A stretch of DNA of 39,185 nt from assembly GCA_013365325.1 (NCBI GenBank), contig JABVXV010000456.1, positions 1 through 39,185 of the forward strand. The letters are read 5' to 3'. The DNA comes from Dipetalonema caudispina (taxonomy: Eukaryota > Nematoda > Chromadorea > Rhabditida > Onchocercidae). The position numbers were made by a program, and so were the translations under genes. Of the stretch, positions 12,767 to 26,200 are shown piece by piece (positions within the stretch are counted from its first letter, which is position 1; each line of letters starts with the position of its first letter). The notes beneath the pieces are model-generated. The model saw nothing but the letters and a program-made list of their open reading frames with translations, was not told the DNA's origin and searched no databases.

Positions 12767-15551
12767 TAGTTTGTTTTTTATTCTTTTATTGCTATGGGAT
12801 TTTGAAGAAAAAAAAAAGCCTTGTTTTGATTGAAAGTTTTCCATATTTCTATTTACTGTTTGTTTTCACTTTTTTTATTTTACTGTTTATTAGGGAATGT
12901 TTCGTTCAAATAATTTTTTAAATATCCTGAAAGACAAGTTTTCCAGCAAACATTCCTTTATCAAAAAATGTAAGCCGTTTCTAGTAAGTTTTGAATTCCT
13001 TCATTTAAAAAATTTTCATATTTGCAATTTTATTGTTTACCGATTTACTTCGAGCGATTTAAATTGAATCCCACTCGTAACTTCGGGATTTTTCTACAAT
13101 GCAATTTTTACACTTGTTTCTGTTGAAACTTCTACAAAATTTGTAAAATTCAAGTTGAGGAGTCAAGATTTCATTTGCTAATAACAATTCAAATTGTGCA
13201 GCAGTTTCAGCCTTATGTTCACCTCTGATTTGGCATATTTTGTCAAAGTCGGAGTTTGCAAGATTGTTAATCTTGCAAACTTTTTAACTCGAATTTAATA
13301 ATTACTGTGATATGTATCATAATATAACTCATCAGTTTTCGTTAAGCGTTTTCAAAGCATTATTTTCAATTATATTCTATTTCACTTGCAATGTAATTAA
13401 TGATGTGATTTGTACTTCCGTCTGAAATTTCAAGGAAAAAGAAGAATCACGTAATTCAATTGATTTAATTAAACATCAAGCTTGACTGTATATTAATCTT
13501 TTAATAACAGCTTAAGGGTATATTGTTCAATCTTTTTATTCAATCCACGAGCGATGTGCATTCTGCAACCTACTGGTCAAGATTTAGCTATAAAATTTAT
13601 CTTCTCTCTCTTGGGAATCCTCTCGATCCAGCACTTTTGTATCTCAAAACAGCAAAATCCTGTATGGTTACATTTCAATTTACTGTTTTTTATGAAATAA
13701 TATGTCATTGGAGGAGGATTGTAAATCAACAATAGCAAAGCACAGTTTATGGATATCAAGTAGCAGTATCGTTAAATCTCCCCATCTCTGGTTTCTATTT
13801 ATCGATCAGGAATATGATCTGTTTTCAAACGTGATAAGCATTAGTAGAATATCATCCCGAAGTTGGGAGAGAACTATCATGTTAAGGCTTGTCAGTCTCC
13901 ATTTTCATATCCTACTTTTGTTTACCATTGCTGGTGTGATTGCATGATGAATTTCATTATTAAGGGAAGTAGCACTGATGTAAAAAAGGCTTCCTTGGTG
14001 AATCAATAAGTTGTGTTTTACTGTATAAGAAATTATACATATAATGCATATCATAAATCATAGCAGATAAAATAAAAATTTTTTACTATGGATGATAAAG
14101 ATACTCAACTGTATCAAGAATTATTTTTTGGATTTACCTTAGGGTAACACAGATTCATAGCTTTGTAACCCAGAAAACAATAAGTGTATTCCGCAACCTT
14201 CACATTGATCTCATATTTAGTGTACTGATAAATACATATATATATATGCATACTGATTCACGAAAAAGAAATTCTTCGATTGCTGTTAATATTGTTAATA
14301 TAAGCTTTTTTCTTCAGTCACATTGCAAACCATGTCTTATACTGTTTTCTTGATAATATCATGCTCAGTTTAGGATGAATTTGAATTATTCTATAAAATA
14401 AATGATACTGAAATAAACTTCTCATGCTTACTGAATCTTCCTATCTAGCTAAATCGGGATGATGCTAATATTGTCATCTTTTAGAGTAGATTGACAAAAC
14501 AGAAATGCAAAATGTTACAATAAAAATGATTTGTTTACGTTGTGGCTGGACAGAATTTCACTCTTGCTGTAACTTTTATAATGCATATATGGTGTCATAC
14601 TTTTTAATATCAACAATATAGGAGTAGAATTTTAATGAAAAATGACTATAGTTAACTGAGGTCTACCGACCAGTACCCAATTTAAAATTTGTGGAACTGT
14701 TTTCTATGCTTCCTTCAGAATTTGTTATTTTTTTAATACTTATAAATAACTGTGTGATAACTTGATTCCTTCTCGTGATTTAGGTTAATTAATACTTAAT
14801 TGAGATGAAAAATAAACACTGCTGGAGCAGTTGACTACTTTCTTCAGGTTATGCAGTATGCGTGGACACGTATTCATCCTGATATCTTTCCCGTGTCAGT
14901 CATTATTTGATGTGCCACTCTGACTTGTCTGCGATCGTACTGTCCAAGTTTTAATCATTTAAAGACCACTTTACGACGACTTCTTCTGTTTTACCCTCTA
15001 TAAACATAAAGGATTATGATTTTGATTCATTCCGACGTTTTGTATTTCTTTTCAGCAACAGACAGCTAAGGATCAAGTGAACGGTTCCTGTTTATTGATT
15101 GTTTGAACTGAATTAAGACTTAGTTGACAAATGCAGATAGAGCCGGACATAAAGGAATGGAAGAACAAATGTATCCTGAACTTTTAAAGTGGTTCTTGAA
15201 CCTACATCTACACGATAATGATGGCAACTACAGCGATAACATAATTGGTGATGTAGCCCATTAAAAAAGTAATTCGTAAATATGACGTTTTGAAAACCAA
15301 AAAATACAGACAAACTTTACAAACTAAAGGAAAGAAATCACAAATACATAATAATTTATTGAATTAAGAAATTCTAGCATCAAAATCTTTTGGACTTTTG
15401 AGCTGCTTTTCTCATGACTTCCTGTTTGTTTTTCAATTGTATGGAACGGCACAAAAAACAATAATTAGATCGAAATGACTATTGCAACTTGCACATGCAC
15501 ATGATAACTTTGACGGAGCATATTTTTCAATAACATTTACCACAACAGGAA
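12767..15551. other. Mostly non-coding gap with weak exon candidates
   Basis: No confident gene. Three + strand pieces have acceptor and donor signals. At 13511-13666, after TAACAG, an open frame holds DVHSATYWSRF and ends before GTTACA. At 15056-15108, after TTTTCAG, there is a short QQTAKDQVNG-type frame. At 15123-15264 an open frame contains MEEQMYPELLKWF and ends in a stop. I could not join them in phase or recognise a family. They may be chance, a non-coding RNA or an eroded gene. A 13-bp perfect hairpin lies at 13253-13281. Confidence 0.3.
13253..13281. repeat. Perfect 13-bp inverted repeat (hairpin)
   Basis: The arm AGTTTGCAAGATT at 13253-13265 is followed by the loop GTT and the exact reverse complement at 13269-13281. 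There is no U-run typical of a terminator and no longer precursor-like stem around it. Confidence 0.8.
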
Positions 15552-18500
15552 TCAGATTTTGTTCAGTTCGATGTACCATCTTGTAGGTTTAGCGGCACCA
15601 TCATATCCAGCTGTTGATTCTAAAACAGAGAATTTCAGAATTCAGTCACTTATGCCTAATCCGAATCAAAAGTCTGAATAAAACGAAATTTTAAACTAAC
15701 TTGAACTGTGAAATTTTTCTAATGAATGATCTCTTCAATCAACTAGAGGAGTATCTGAACATCGATGTTGTGGTTAAATTTAATACAAAATACATGGGCA
15801 GTTTGAAGAGTATTTGAAAGGCAAATTTAATCTTCAAAAATCTTAAAAACGGACATCATCATTCCACATAAACGGCCGACACTCGATGCATATTTCCCGA
15901 CAGCAAAGTGATGCAGAGAAAAGGGAGAGTATCATCTGTAAGATAGTTGCTGCAATAATACCGGCATCCAAACGATATTCAGTCCCCAATCGCGTCATCA
16001 AACTATAAATTTACTTGTTCGTTCACTTTATTTAACAGATGAAGACCTTACTCATCGCAATTGCAAGACTGCATTTTATGCAAATTTAACTGTCAAACAA
16101 ATTGAAACAACTGATCGCACTGTTGAAGTTTTCGTATCATGCAACCATCCATCGGTGGCTTCCGCAGGTCAAAATTTTCAGCGCAGAAAGGAACAAGTTC
16201 ACAATATGCTTGAAAAACACATACTATTTACTATTGTCACCAGTTGAATTCGAAAAGTTTCGGAACAAATATGACAGTGATACCTTCTCTTATTGTCGTC
16301 AATATTTTCCCCGCAAAGGATTTGACATCGACTATTTTCTGGTAAACTTGTCGCTAGCAGATGCCAATCACATTCGCCGAAACATTCGGCCTAGAAAAAC
16401 AGCTTTGGTTTTTGTCATTCAACAATTCAATCTAGTTTAAAACTGAATATAATTTGAAAAAATTTGCAAACCTGATAAAAATGTATATCGAAGCTCGAAA
16501 CAATTATAATTGCTGGTACGAAAATAAGGATTGCATGCAAATTCATTACCATGAATGCCAATATTAGACCGCGACGATGACTGGCTGAACCACAAATTCC
16601 AATGATACTGAAAAGTTCAACATTTAAAGATAAAATCAAACATTTAATCCTTTTTAAGTGAAAAAAGTAATACGTGAATAGCATCATGCGTCTCTTTTCT
16701 TTACCCTGGTGTTTATTTCCAGGTTCTTTCGGAATGCAAGTATGCTCACAAAACGTACAAGACACAATAGTTTTTGACTATTTTGAGTTCTTTCTTGCTT
16801 GTCTACATAAAATCTTTCTTTATTCCTAAAAGACAAAATAATGAAAGCACCCCGTCAAGATGAAGTAGAACGAGCAGCATTCCTCGAGGCCAATCATTCG
16901 AATAGTATGAATTCGTGAACTCATATAATCTGCTAATGCAGCCAATATAAAAATTATCAAACCAAGTACAACGTGACACTGCGCCAGGCACTGGAATTTT
17001 GATAAAGTTAAACAAGAAAAAAAAACAATATCATAAAGTACCGGATGGAGTATATGCCTGTCTAATATTGAAAGCTTTCAGACAAATCAATGTTTTTCGG
17101 AATAAGCAAAGCGTCACTATCATTGAACGTGAAATACACGTAACATAAGTCAATGATTTCACTTATACTCTAGACAAATTGAATATATAAAGATAGTGGA
17201 AGAAAAAAAAAAAACCTTGAGTAATCCATGCGATCGAAGCATTCTATCAGATCGCCATTCATTTGATCCAAGAGTAGTATGCAATAATGACATGCTAAAC
17301 AGCTGCTAGCACGCTTAGTTTGGAAAGAATAATAGCAACAGGAATGCTTACATTTCTTCTTGTACGTGGTTAATTTTTTTCAACTCTTCCAATGGCACTG
17401 TTGCAGTTTACTTTTTCCCGTCATGATTCGTTCATTTCAACTGAAATCAATAAACTATCGTTGATTTATACTTAAATAACACAATAAGAAGAGCTTCACT
17501 TCTATCAATGCATACTTTCCATTTGATGGATGAAATTTCGAGATTATCCAGTATGCATTTAAGAATAACTAATACACATTTGATACCAAATCAAATTTAT
17601 CTCTCTCTTATCCAATAACATAATAATTCTTAGTTGCAAGTCCTTGACTATTACAACATTCATATGCACATGCATTCTGCATGCATAACTTCTTAACCTA
17701 CAAGTCAATTTTAACAACAAATCATTCGCTGTAATAGATAACATAGGACAACAACAACAGATACAACCCTTCTACCACATTTTACCACATCTATACGAAC
17801 AGCTTCATATATAAATAATATTGGCCATATCCTCAGGCCAAGCCAAATATCACTTTGAACTTCCGTCATTTATCAACTGGAAGCATAGCATGATATTAGT
17901 AAGAGTAAAGTTTTGGAAATAATTGAGAGAAGTTCGCATTAGATAGAAATCAATGCCATTAAAATGTATGTACGTATGTGTATGTCAGTGTATGTGTATG
18001 TGTATGTATGTGTATGTGTATGTGTATGTGTGTGTGTGTGTTTGTGTGTGTTTGTGTATGTGTGTGCAACGAGATAGCAACAGAAGATGAATTTATGCAG
18101 AAGTAAGAGGGAGATGAGAGAATGATGCATTTGGCAATAGTAATTCGCTCTTGACAATTGGTATTATGTTGCATAAATTATTGGGAATGGATAAGTTGTA
18201 AAGCTAGCAGTAATTAATTATAGTATCATTTCAATGTTGAAATAAACGGTGATTATCAGTTTTATTTGTTGAGCCAAGATATATAGATTTGCATGGCATG
18301 CAGAATAAGCTTAATCCTTCACATATATGCTGCATATTTGAGGAGTTTTGCTAATGAATTTTGATGATATTCTAGGCTTACAATCTTTGAGGAACAATAA
18401 ATAAAGGTTAACTGATTTAAAGCTTATCAAATTATAATTGAAGTTGTCTGACTTTTCTCTCCTTGATCAAAAAAGAAGAAAAAAGAGAGAAAAAAAAGAA

Positions 18501-20622
18501 GTTTTTCATTTTAAATGCCAATGAGGGAAAGGAATATATTTGAATAATCACAAATTTTTCATTAAAAACTAGTAAAATTTCATTTCAACCTTTTCAATTA
18601 GAGAAAAGATATCATATGTACAATAGGTAACCCTATGATACTATTATTTGATTTTCAAGAACTCTTTGATTTAATCCGTTTGCTATCTTTGCCAGTAATT
18701 ACAATGTTATAAGTAACAATAACAATTGCAATTATATGACAGATATTAACGAAAATCATTGTAATGCGATATAATGTACACGTGAAACAACGACGAAGAT
18801 TCTCCCTGCAAAATTTTCTGAGATAGTAGAATGGAATAGATGTTGGAAAACTTCATTTTTAATACTTCTTTTATCATATTACAAAAGGTTGATATTTTAC
18901 AATTATTTCTTCCTTATTTTCCCTTTTCTGCTGACAATTATCATATAGAATTACAAAATGAATAACTTACGCAGTATCGTGTTTTGGATTAAGCGGTAAA
19001 CAGCACCAAAAGAAGCGCAATTTGACGAACTTAACAATGCCCCATAATAATGCTATTAATTTAATCCAGGATACAAGACGTGCTGGATTTGTTATAGGCA
19101 TACGTGGCTCATACGTAACCAATACGTTTAATAGAATTGATAATGGTACCTAGAAATGGTAGATTATGAATTTATACATATAAATATATAAGGAATTAGT
19201 TCAATATATGATTCCGTTTATCATCATTCACGACATTTCCACTTCCTTTTGATCTTAAATCGTCAGAAGTGAAAATTGTTGTAAATGATTCGGCAAAGAG
19301 CAAACTTCATCACTCTTAATCTGTTTTCAAGCATTCGAGTCAATTTATCATTTCAGAAAATTATTTATCGAAATATTTTAATCTATAAAATCCGGAGATG
19401 AAGATTTGTTTACTAAGATCCAAAATTTTCTAAAAAATTAAAAGCAATTAGTCTAAAAATACAACACCTTAAATCATCATTTTTGAAAAACAGAAACCAT
19501 TCCTGAACGGTAATTTCGCTTGCAGAATTTTAAATAGTCTTCATTAAGACCTCTTATAACTTCAAGAATTATTTGGAATTCTGTCTGCTGAATCATCGAT
19601 TAACATCGAATTTTTTTTTTTGTTAAAAAACAATGACATAAAGTTATTTTTGTAATTATATGAATTAAAGTCTTTGAAACAAACTTTTAGAGAGATACGT
19701 ATAACATACAACAGGTCTACAAAAACAAATATTACAAAAATGATTACTTCTTCAATAGTAAGTACCAATGATTTAGCTAATCGAGCATTGAAGATATTTT
19801 CGAAATCATTCTTCAATGTGAAGCAAACATCGACCATCTCAAAAACGTAAGCGATCACAGAAACGCCAGTGAAAAAGATGTAACCAAAAGCAGCCAACAA
19901 AGCTGTATTACTATGGAAATTCGGCAAAAATTCTGCTATCCTACAAAAATTCTCACATATTCACATACTTTGAACATATTCATAATGCCTATAGCACTTA
20001 AATTTGCCAAATAATTCATGACAACGTTAGGAGTTAGGATTAATGAAGGAAATGAGGTCACTAGTAATGTGACCCAACTTTTTTCCTCAATTTATTTTAT
20101 TCTAATCTTCTCTGATATGAAAAAGGGATTACTCCTCTTTCATCTTTTTTCCCTTTAGAACAAGTTCATAAACCGATCGATGGTCATTAATTAATCTGTT
20201 CACTCTTTTTGCTTCTTTTTTATTTGAAACAAAAAATAATTTGTAATTCGTTAATTAAATATACGAACTTGCTGCATAGTAGAAAATCAGCTATCAGATC
20301 AAGCGTCGAGGCAAAAAGTGTTACAACAGCTATAATTCGTAGAGGTAATGCCCAATCCAACGTATCCCTGCAAAAAAGGTAAGTAATAATTTCTGGCAAT
20401 TTTTAAATTGTTTAAACACCAGTTATTAAAAGAAAGATGCTGAATAGAATTGGCAATATTTTAACGATGATGAAATTTTTTGTGCTGACTATATATGTTG
20501 GAATGTATTTGTGCTATATCAAATATCAGAAATTGGTATTTATCATATAGTCAGTGCAAGAAAAAAAATTTATAAGATTACTTCGGACCGCCGCTTTTCG
20601 ACCATGCAAATCTCCTACCCAT
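15552..20622 (-). CDS. Multi-pass membrane protein, family not recognised
   Basis: Fourteen exons read down from 20622: 20582-20622, 20269-20367, 19685-19940, 18971-19149, 18780-18805, 17352-17397, 17216-17302, 17042-17057, 16851-16990, 16472-16607, 16276-16390, 16112-16208, 15851-16002, 15552-15619. Together they give 485 aa with phases closing. The start MGRRFAWSKSGGPK follows a TTTCAG acceptor by 12 bases. The N-terminal half has at least three hydrophobic spans (starting near LRIIAVVTLF, LLAAFGYIFF and LVLTIEEVIIF), then a cytosolic-looking, Cys-containing middle. The C-terminal half forms a four-span unit (VVLGLIIFILAAL, YFILTGIIGICG, LAFMVMNLHAILIFV, IIAATILQMILSLF) with a Cys-rich loop of about 70 residues before the last span, an arrangement like tetraspan (MS4A/MARVEL-type) proteins. 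Function unknown. Exon edges around 16112, 16276, 17042 and 18780 are the least certain. Two adjacent genes cannot be excluded. Confidence 0.72.
17965..18066. repeat. TATGTG/TG microsatellite
   Basis: About 100 bases of alternating TATG and TG units with a pure (TG)n core. It lies inside the intron between exons 5 and 6 of the minus-strand membrane-protein gene. Such alternating purine-pyrimidine runs can adopt Z-DNA, which is general knowledge and not shown here. Confidence 0.9.
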
Positions 20623-20634
20623 TTTGGATAGTAC

Positions 20635-23600
20635 CTGAAACTAAAATTTAATTTTCAAGAAATTCTAATGGAAAAGTAGCTAAATTCGAAAATTCTAAGC
20701 TGAAAGTGCATAAGTAAATGACAAAAAACAGTGCAAATATGTGTTTATCTTTTAAAATAATTCAAATGCCAGCTATCATAGATCAGAAGTAGTAAACAGC
20801 GAATGGAATTTAAGGCGAAACGATGAAAATTCTTTCAATGGAGATGCTCACATCACCATTGAAGTTGAAGTTGAGAGGTGTATTTTAACTAAAACAGTCC
20901 CTTAGAACTTGACAATGATCGAAAAAGAACGCGAGATCAGAAGATGAAAAAAAAATTTTTTTTAAAGAAAGGACGGAGAAGATCGGAAGTAGGACAGCTG
21001 CTGCGAACAATGTTTCTTTATCGTAGGGCAGTAGAATTTCAAAAACGATGACAGCTCTACGTTTTAAAATATTTTTTCATTTTATTTCACTTTCCAAGAA
21101 AATTCGTCAGAGGAAAATATTCAAATTCCTAGAAGTGTCCTTGCTACTTCATATTCTGACATTCTAATTGGCTCATGATGAGGCATCGTAATAGAATATT
21201 TATAAACTAAACTGAAAAATTTCCACACCGAAATAGGGTGCCAATTTCGATGCTTTCTTAGCCTAACATTGACATAATTTTGGAAATTAATAGAAAATTC
21301 AATTCAGTGAATCAAAGGATGTCGTAGTATTTCACGACATTCAACACTTTTATCTTTTGATGCTATAACATATAAAATATTTTATCTTTTAGTTTGTTCA
21401 TGTTATCAGCATGAAGACATCCTTCTTTATTCATTTTCTAACTAAGATAACATATTTGTTGCAAAAGTTTCTTTATAAATTGAGCGATTATAACAATGAA
21501 GTAGATCAACTAAAGATAATTAGGGTCTGAGCTTTAGAAAATTCCTAAAATCAAAAAATTTTTCAATTTTTGGTTGATAGACGTTTAATAAAAATTTTAG
21601 TTTTGAAACAGTAAATGTTGATGTTGCACTCAATCAATAATAATCGTTTTTGATAATGCTGCTGATTTGGTTTTGCTCGATATAGTGATATCGATTTTAA
21701 TGATAGTGAATAAGAAGAAACTTCACTGGGCAAAATTTATGCAAAGATTTCTTTGAGAAAGTTCTAATAAAAAACATTCAAAAGGATAACAATTCAGAAA
21801 ACAATCAGAAATTTATTGCCGCAACAGATATTAATGCATCATCTCAACTTCTTTTAATAAGTGAGAAGAAGGATGAAATTATTATGATTCAAAAGTCAAT
21901 ATATCATATTAAGAAAGAAAAGAATATGTTGAATTGCAGCTACATCTTTGCTTATTAGATAACAAATGATCTGTTAGCTTAAATAAATATTCATCATTTT
22001 AAAGCAAGCAATTGATCTATGAAAAAGTAATTCTAGGAAAAAATAGTTCAAAAGATAAGTTAATCTTAATGTTCCACTGAATCATCAATTAGACTTAGTT
22101 AGCAGCAAACTGAACTTATTATACTTTTTCGTATTGCTGATTTCTGGGTATGAATCATTGGTTACTTCTGACTTCAGCTTTCAGTGTAGTCTGAAAAATA
22201 ATTCGCTATTAATCTTTTGAATTGAACCTTCTATCCTTAATGTTTTAAGTGAGCCATGATATTTTAAATACTTCGATGTTGCGGTTTCTGGAATCTTAAC
22301 AAATCTATAGATCACTTGTATGTACTTATTCTTTCAGTCCAATCTATTTATTTGAGCGGTATCGCCAATTTACTTTCTTTTAATGTAAGCCTGTTGTTAA
22401 AGCTATGCAATAAAAATCATACGGAAAAAATATATTTTTACATGCTTAGATGACAAATTAATATATTCTGTAGCTGATCAATAGTTAAACTTTCGCATTT
22501 CTAATATAAATTGAAATGACATGCAAATTTCAATAGATTTGGCGTCACAGATAGTATCACATAACTACTCCGTTTCATCCCCGCATCACCGCGCTTCAAT
22601 TACAGTATGACTGATGAATTGAACTTGGCAATCGTACACAGTGCAAAAATTTTGATGATTTTAATTGAAATTATTCAGTATTCTTTTCATTTACATTCAT
22701 TTGAAGAAGCAAAACAATATGTGCCACCAGAACGAACACAAAATGATATCTAAGGTAAATCTGATAGGATGAATCGATTATCAATGAAATTGTTATAAAC
22801 TGCAAAAGAAATAGAAATAATAAATATCGGACCGGAGATCATTTGCAATTTCTATTCGAATATTGCATTCTTGCATGCCTCGAAATCACCACAATTGGTA
22901 TTGAATCGGAATAATTTTTATTAAAATCAGAAGTTAGGAACAAACAAAAGAATAAACAACCAACAATAAATATAGTTTTCTGCAAAAAAGTACCTGTTAT
23001 AACCGAAGATCAAAGATGTAATAATTTCATTTCAACCAACTAATTTATTTGGTTGTTTATCTCTCTCTCCTAAGTTCTTTTTTTTTCTTGGAAATTTAGT
23101 TCAAGAGATCAGTCATTCAAAATAAAGCAATCAATTATATCTGCCCTAATGGAATTTCATCTTTCATTGAGAAGCACCACAACTTAACCTTTCCGAAAGG
23201 TACCATTTATTTTCATCTTATATACTTTAGCTGAACGTCAAACTTTAATACAAAATTTAATCTGCATAAACGAAAGATGGAAAAAGAAAACTAAAAATGA
23301 GATAGAATTTTTCAGGCATAAGGTTGTATTTTTTTTTTTTGGAATTAAAAACTACTATTTCGATAATAGTTTCAAAGATTTTAATTTCACAAAATATCTT
23401 GAGAGATGGAAATATTTCTTTAAAAAGAACGACTAGAATATTTAATTTAAAAATATATTTTTTAGATGGAAAAAAGGCAATCCTATCTCATTTGAAGACG
23501 AAACTTACAGCTTGACGGTGATGGAACAAATTTAATCAAACACATCTTTACAAATAAAATTGCAATACTAAATTTTGAAGAAAAAAAAAAATGAACGAGC

Positions 23601-24883
23601 ATTAAGTGATATGTATAAATTGAAGGACACTTTTAGAGAAAAATTCATAAAATTTTGATGAACTTCCTCATCAATTTAACTGTTTCAATTGCTCATCTCA
23701 TCTTTTCGTTTTTTATTGACTTTCTGATTTTTTCTTTATTCCCATCTTTTTTTCTCTTTTCTTCCACCATTCATTTTTTCATTTTCCATATGTTCCAAGT
23801 TTGCTCAAAACATTATTGAAGGATTAAAGTTGTGGATGATTTTTGAGCAGCCCAGCAAAATAGTGCCTGAATATCAATTATTGATCAAGAAGATTTCTTG
23901 ACTGTCAAACGATAAAGGTGACGTGATAATCATGTCACACTGGTTTAAATTTCTAAATTTCTGAATCAGTTCCGTAAACAAGAGATTTGAAAAAAAAAAC
24001 GAATGATTTTCTATTTATTTTCACTATAAACTTATATTTTGTATCAGAAAGTATCATTATGGCTATCAATCTTGCCTAATAACGGCTTAGTTGATTTTCT
24101 GCTTCGGAATAAGTTACCCTAATATAAATGAATGTTAAATATTGCGTTTACCACAAGTTATGAGATGACTTTAATCGATATTTCGAATATTGTTTTAAAT
24201 ATTTTAATGGAATCATTTTTATCTGTTCATTCTCAAAATTTTGATGAAAGTGTGATAAAAACGTAATAGGTAAATAAACATCATGGACATTTCAACTTTC
24301 AACTTTCAAAGTGCACATTGGAGTTCCTTTATCTTCTTTTCAAAGTTTAATTACAAATAATTTTCATTTGTACTAATAGTTTACATATACGTAAACGCTT
24401 TGATACATTGTCCTGTATATAGTGTACTTGAAGTGATAACGTTATCATAATTGCTTATCAACAATCTGTGGAAGAATTGATATTGAAATGATAGGGAAAT
24501 TAAGGCAAAAAATCATGTGTAAACTAAGCAAATTGTTCGAATCACTATTTATTGAAAATAGTTAACTTTTATAAAATCCTGGGTGGCATTTTCTTTTTTT
24601 AAAAAGCAATACCAAATGAACATAAATACTGACACAACGATTAGTATATGTAAAACTAAATGAGCCTTAGGCAAGTATTCCAAAGTTTGTGATCTTGTTC
24701 TGTTTTTTTTTTTGGCTACAATATCATGATTATTAAATATTTAATCACAAATGTAGAAGAACATATTAGTATGGTGAATATCTTTAGTAGGCCTATGAAA
24801 ATAAATGATCAAATTCATGCCATTTACAAGTTTACCGTTTTTGTAGACATATCAAAGCCATTTTTACAACGAATAGGAGAAGT
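20635..24883. other. Intergenic, AT-rich, no gene seen
   Basis: More than 4 kb with only short chance open frames on both strands. A slightly GC-richer patch at about 22555-22640 has no usable frame. The stretch contains the presumed upstream control region of the minus-strand membrane-protein gene at its left end and the 3' flank of the ZP-C gene at its right end. Confidence 0.6.
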
Positions 24884-26200
24884 TTATATTTTTCTTTCGA
24901 AATTCCGATTGACACCATATTCATTCCAAGTGCACATTTTGCGGGAACATTTACCATCAGTGGTTGGTACTAATGTTGTGGAGCAGAAAAATTGCACCGA
25001 TGAACTAGACCCGCGGAATCGGATCGGAAGTGGATTGTAGATTCCAGCCGTAAAGTCATCTTCGTACTGAAATGACCTTGAATTTTTTCATAAAATCATT
25101 ACTTTTAATTTACTCATTTCTAATATCTTGCTCTTTGTTGGCTTGATAAAATTTGATAGTTGTATAAGATCTGCTCATTATTTTCAGGCTTAAAAATCAA
25201 ATTCAACCATTTATAAATTTTACTAATAGAAGTTTAAGGACAAATGAACAGAAATAAATTTATCACTGCCTGATTTATGCTGATAAATAAAAACTTATTT
25301 TATGATCAAAACTCAGAGATTTTGAGATTGAGATTGTGATTAGATTATGGTTAATCATTATCTTTGATCACTGAAGGTTTCAGCTTTTTTTCAACCTCAG
25401 ACTGATTAAATCCACTTATGATTATGAATTATTCTCTTTTATTTGGAATTAAATCTAAAAACTCGATAACTGATTTTGTCGATAATTTCGCTTTTAATTT
25501 ATTCCTTATCCATTGAAGGAATTTTTGATGATTTAAATAACCTACCTGTACATGCTCGAACAAGCTCGGTTCTAAGGTACAACCATGTTCATTAATGATA
25601 CGGTACGGTTCCGTACTTTCCCTGTCACTTTTCACTGTACAGTTTGCAACATGTAGACAGTAACCTTTTTCTTTGTCACATTTTATTTTATAGTAGAGTT
25701 CTGAGTTCAAATTTGTACCTAAAAAGTAAGTTTACTAAATGAAGCATTGAATTTAAAATTATGAAAGTTTTCACAATAATTTGCATCCAAAATAATGGTA
25801 AAATTCCCACACACAATTCTCTGAATTTAAAGTTAATTTTAACTTTCAAAATTCAACATTTTAATTAATATGTGTGAACAGTCTCTATAAGAAATTATTT
25901 CGGCATTACATGTATTTTTCTTGATTACTAATGCTTCTAATGAAATAAGCAGAAGCTCCTATGTTTCCCCTAGTTCTATTACTTAAATTGAAAACCTGAA
26001 GTTTGAGAAGTTGAAAGTTACTGAAACAAATTTAAACGATGCTAACCCGAAATTTCTTCACCGTCCGGTCCACCGTTATGTACAGAGAATTTACAATTTG
26101 TTTGCGGAAGATGTACTTTGCGGATCGATTTTTCCGGAATTTTCGCAGCTAGCACAAGTGCAAACAAATATGATAGCATACATAGTATCGATGAAGTCAT
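24884..26200 (-). CDS. Small secreted ZP-C-only (cuticlin-like) protein
   Basis: Three exons, 26047-26200, 25546-25718 and 24884-25066, give 169 aa. Residues 1-20 are a signal peptide (hydrophobic core LCMLSYLFALVLA). The rest matches the second half of a zona pellucida domain as in nematode cuticlins: CKFSVHNGGPDG, a KC, then YCLHVANCTVKSD, the hallmark INEHGC, and finally YEDDFTAGIYNPLPIRF followed by QFFC and a KCSRKMC pair. Eight cysteines are present. Known ZP proteins polymerise in extracellular matrices such as cuticle. Unusually, no ZP-N half, furin-type cleavage site or C-terminal membrane anchor is encoded before the stop at 24884. The start follows the acceptor TTTTATAG by four bases. 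A further 3' exon replacing the stop cannot be ruled out (GGTGTC in the last exon could be a donor). Confidence 0.75.

Noticed and set aside
15942..16440. Two long plus-strand frames (about 101 codons without ATG at 15942-16245, and 112 codons at 16102-16440)
   Set aside because: They lie antisense to three minus-strand exons that have Cys-rich and membrane sequence, splice sites and matching phases. They are shadow frames.
24726..25040. Plus-strand frame of 104 codons
   Set aside because: Antisense to the last ZP-C exon, whose motifs are unmistakable.
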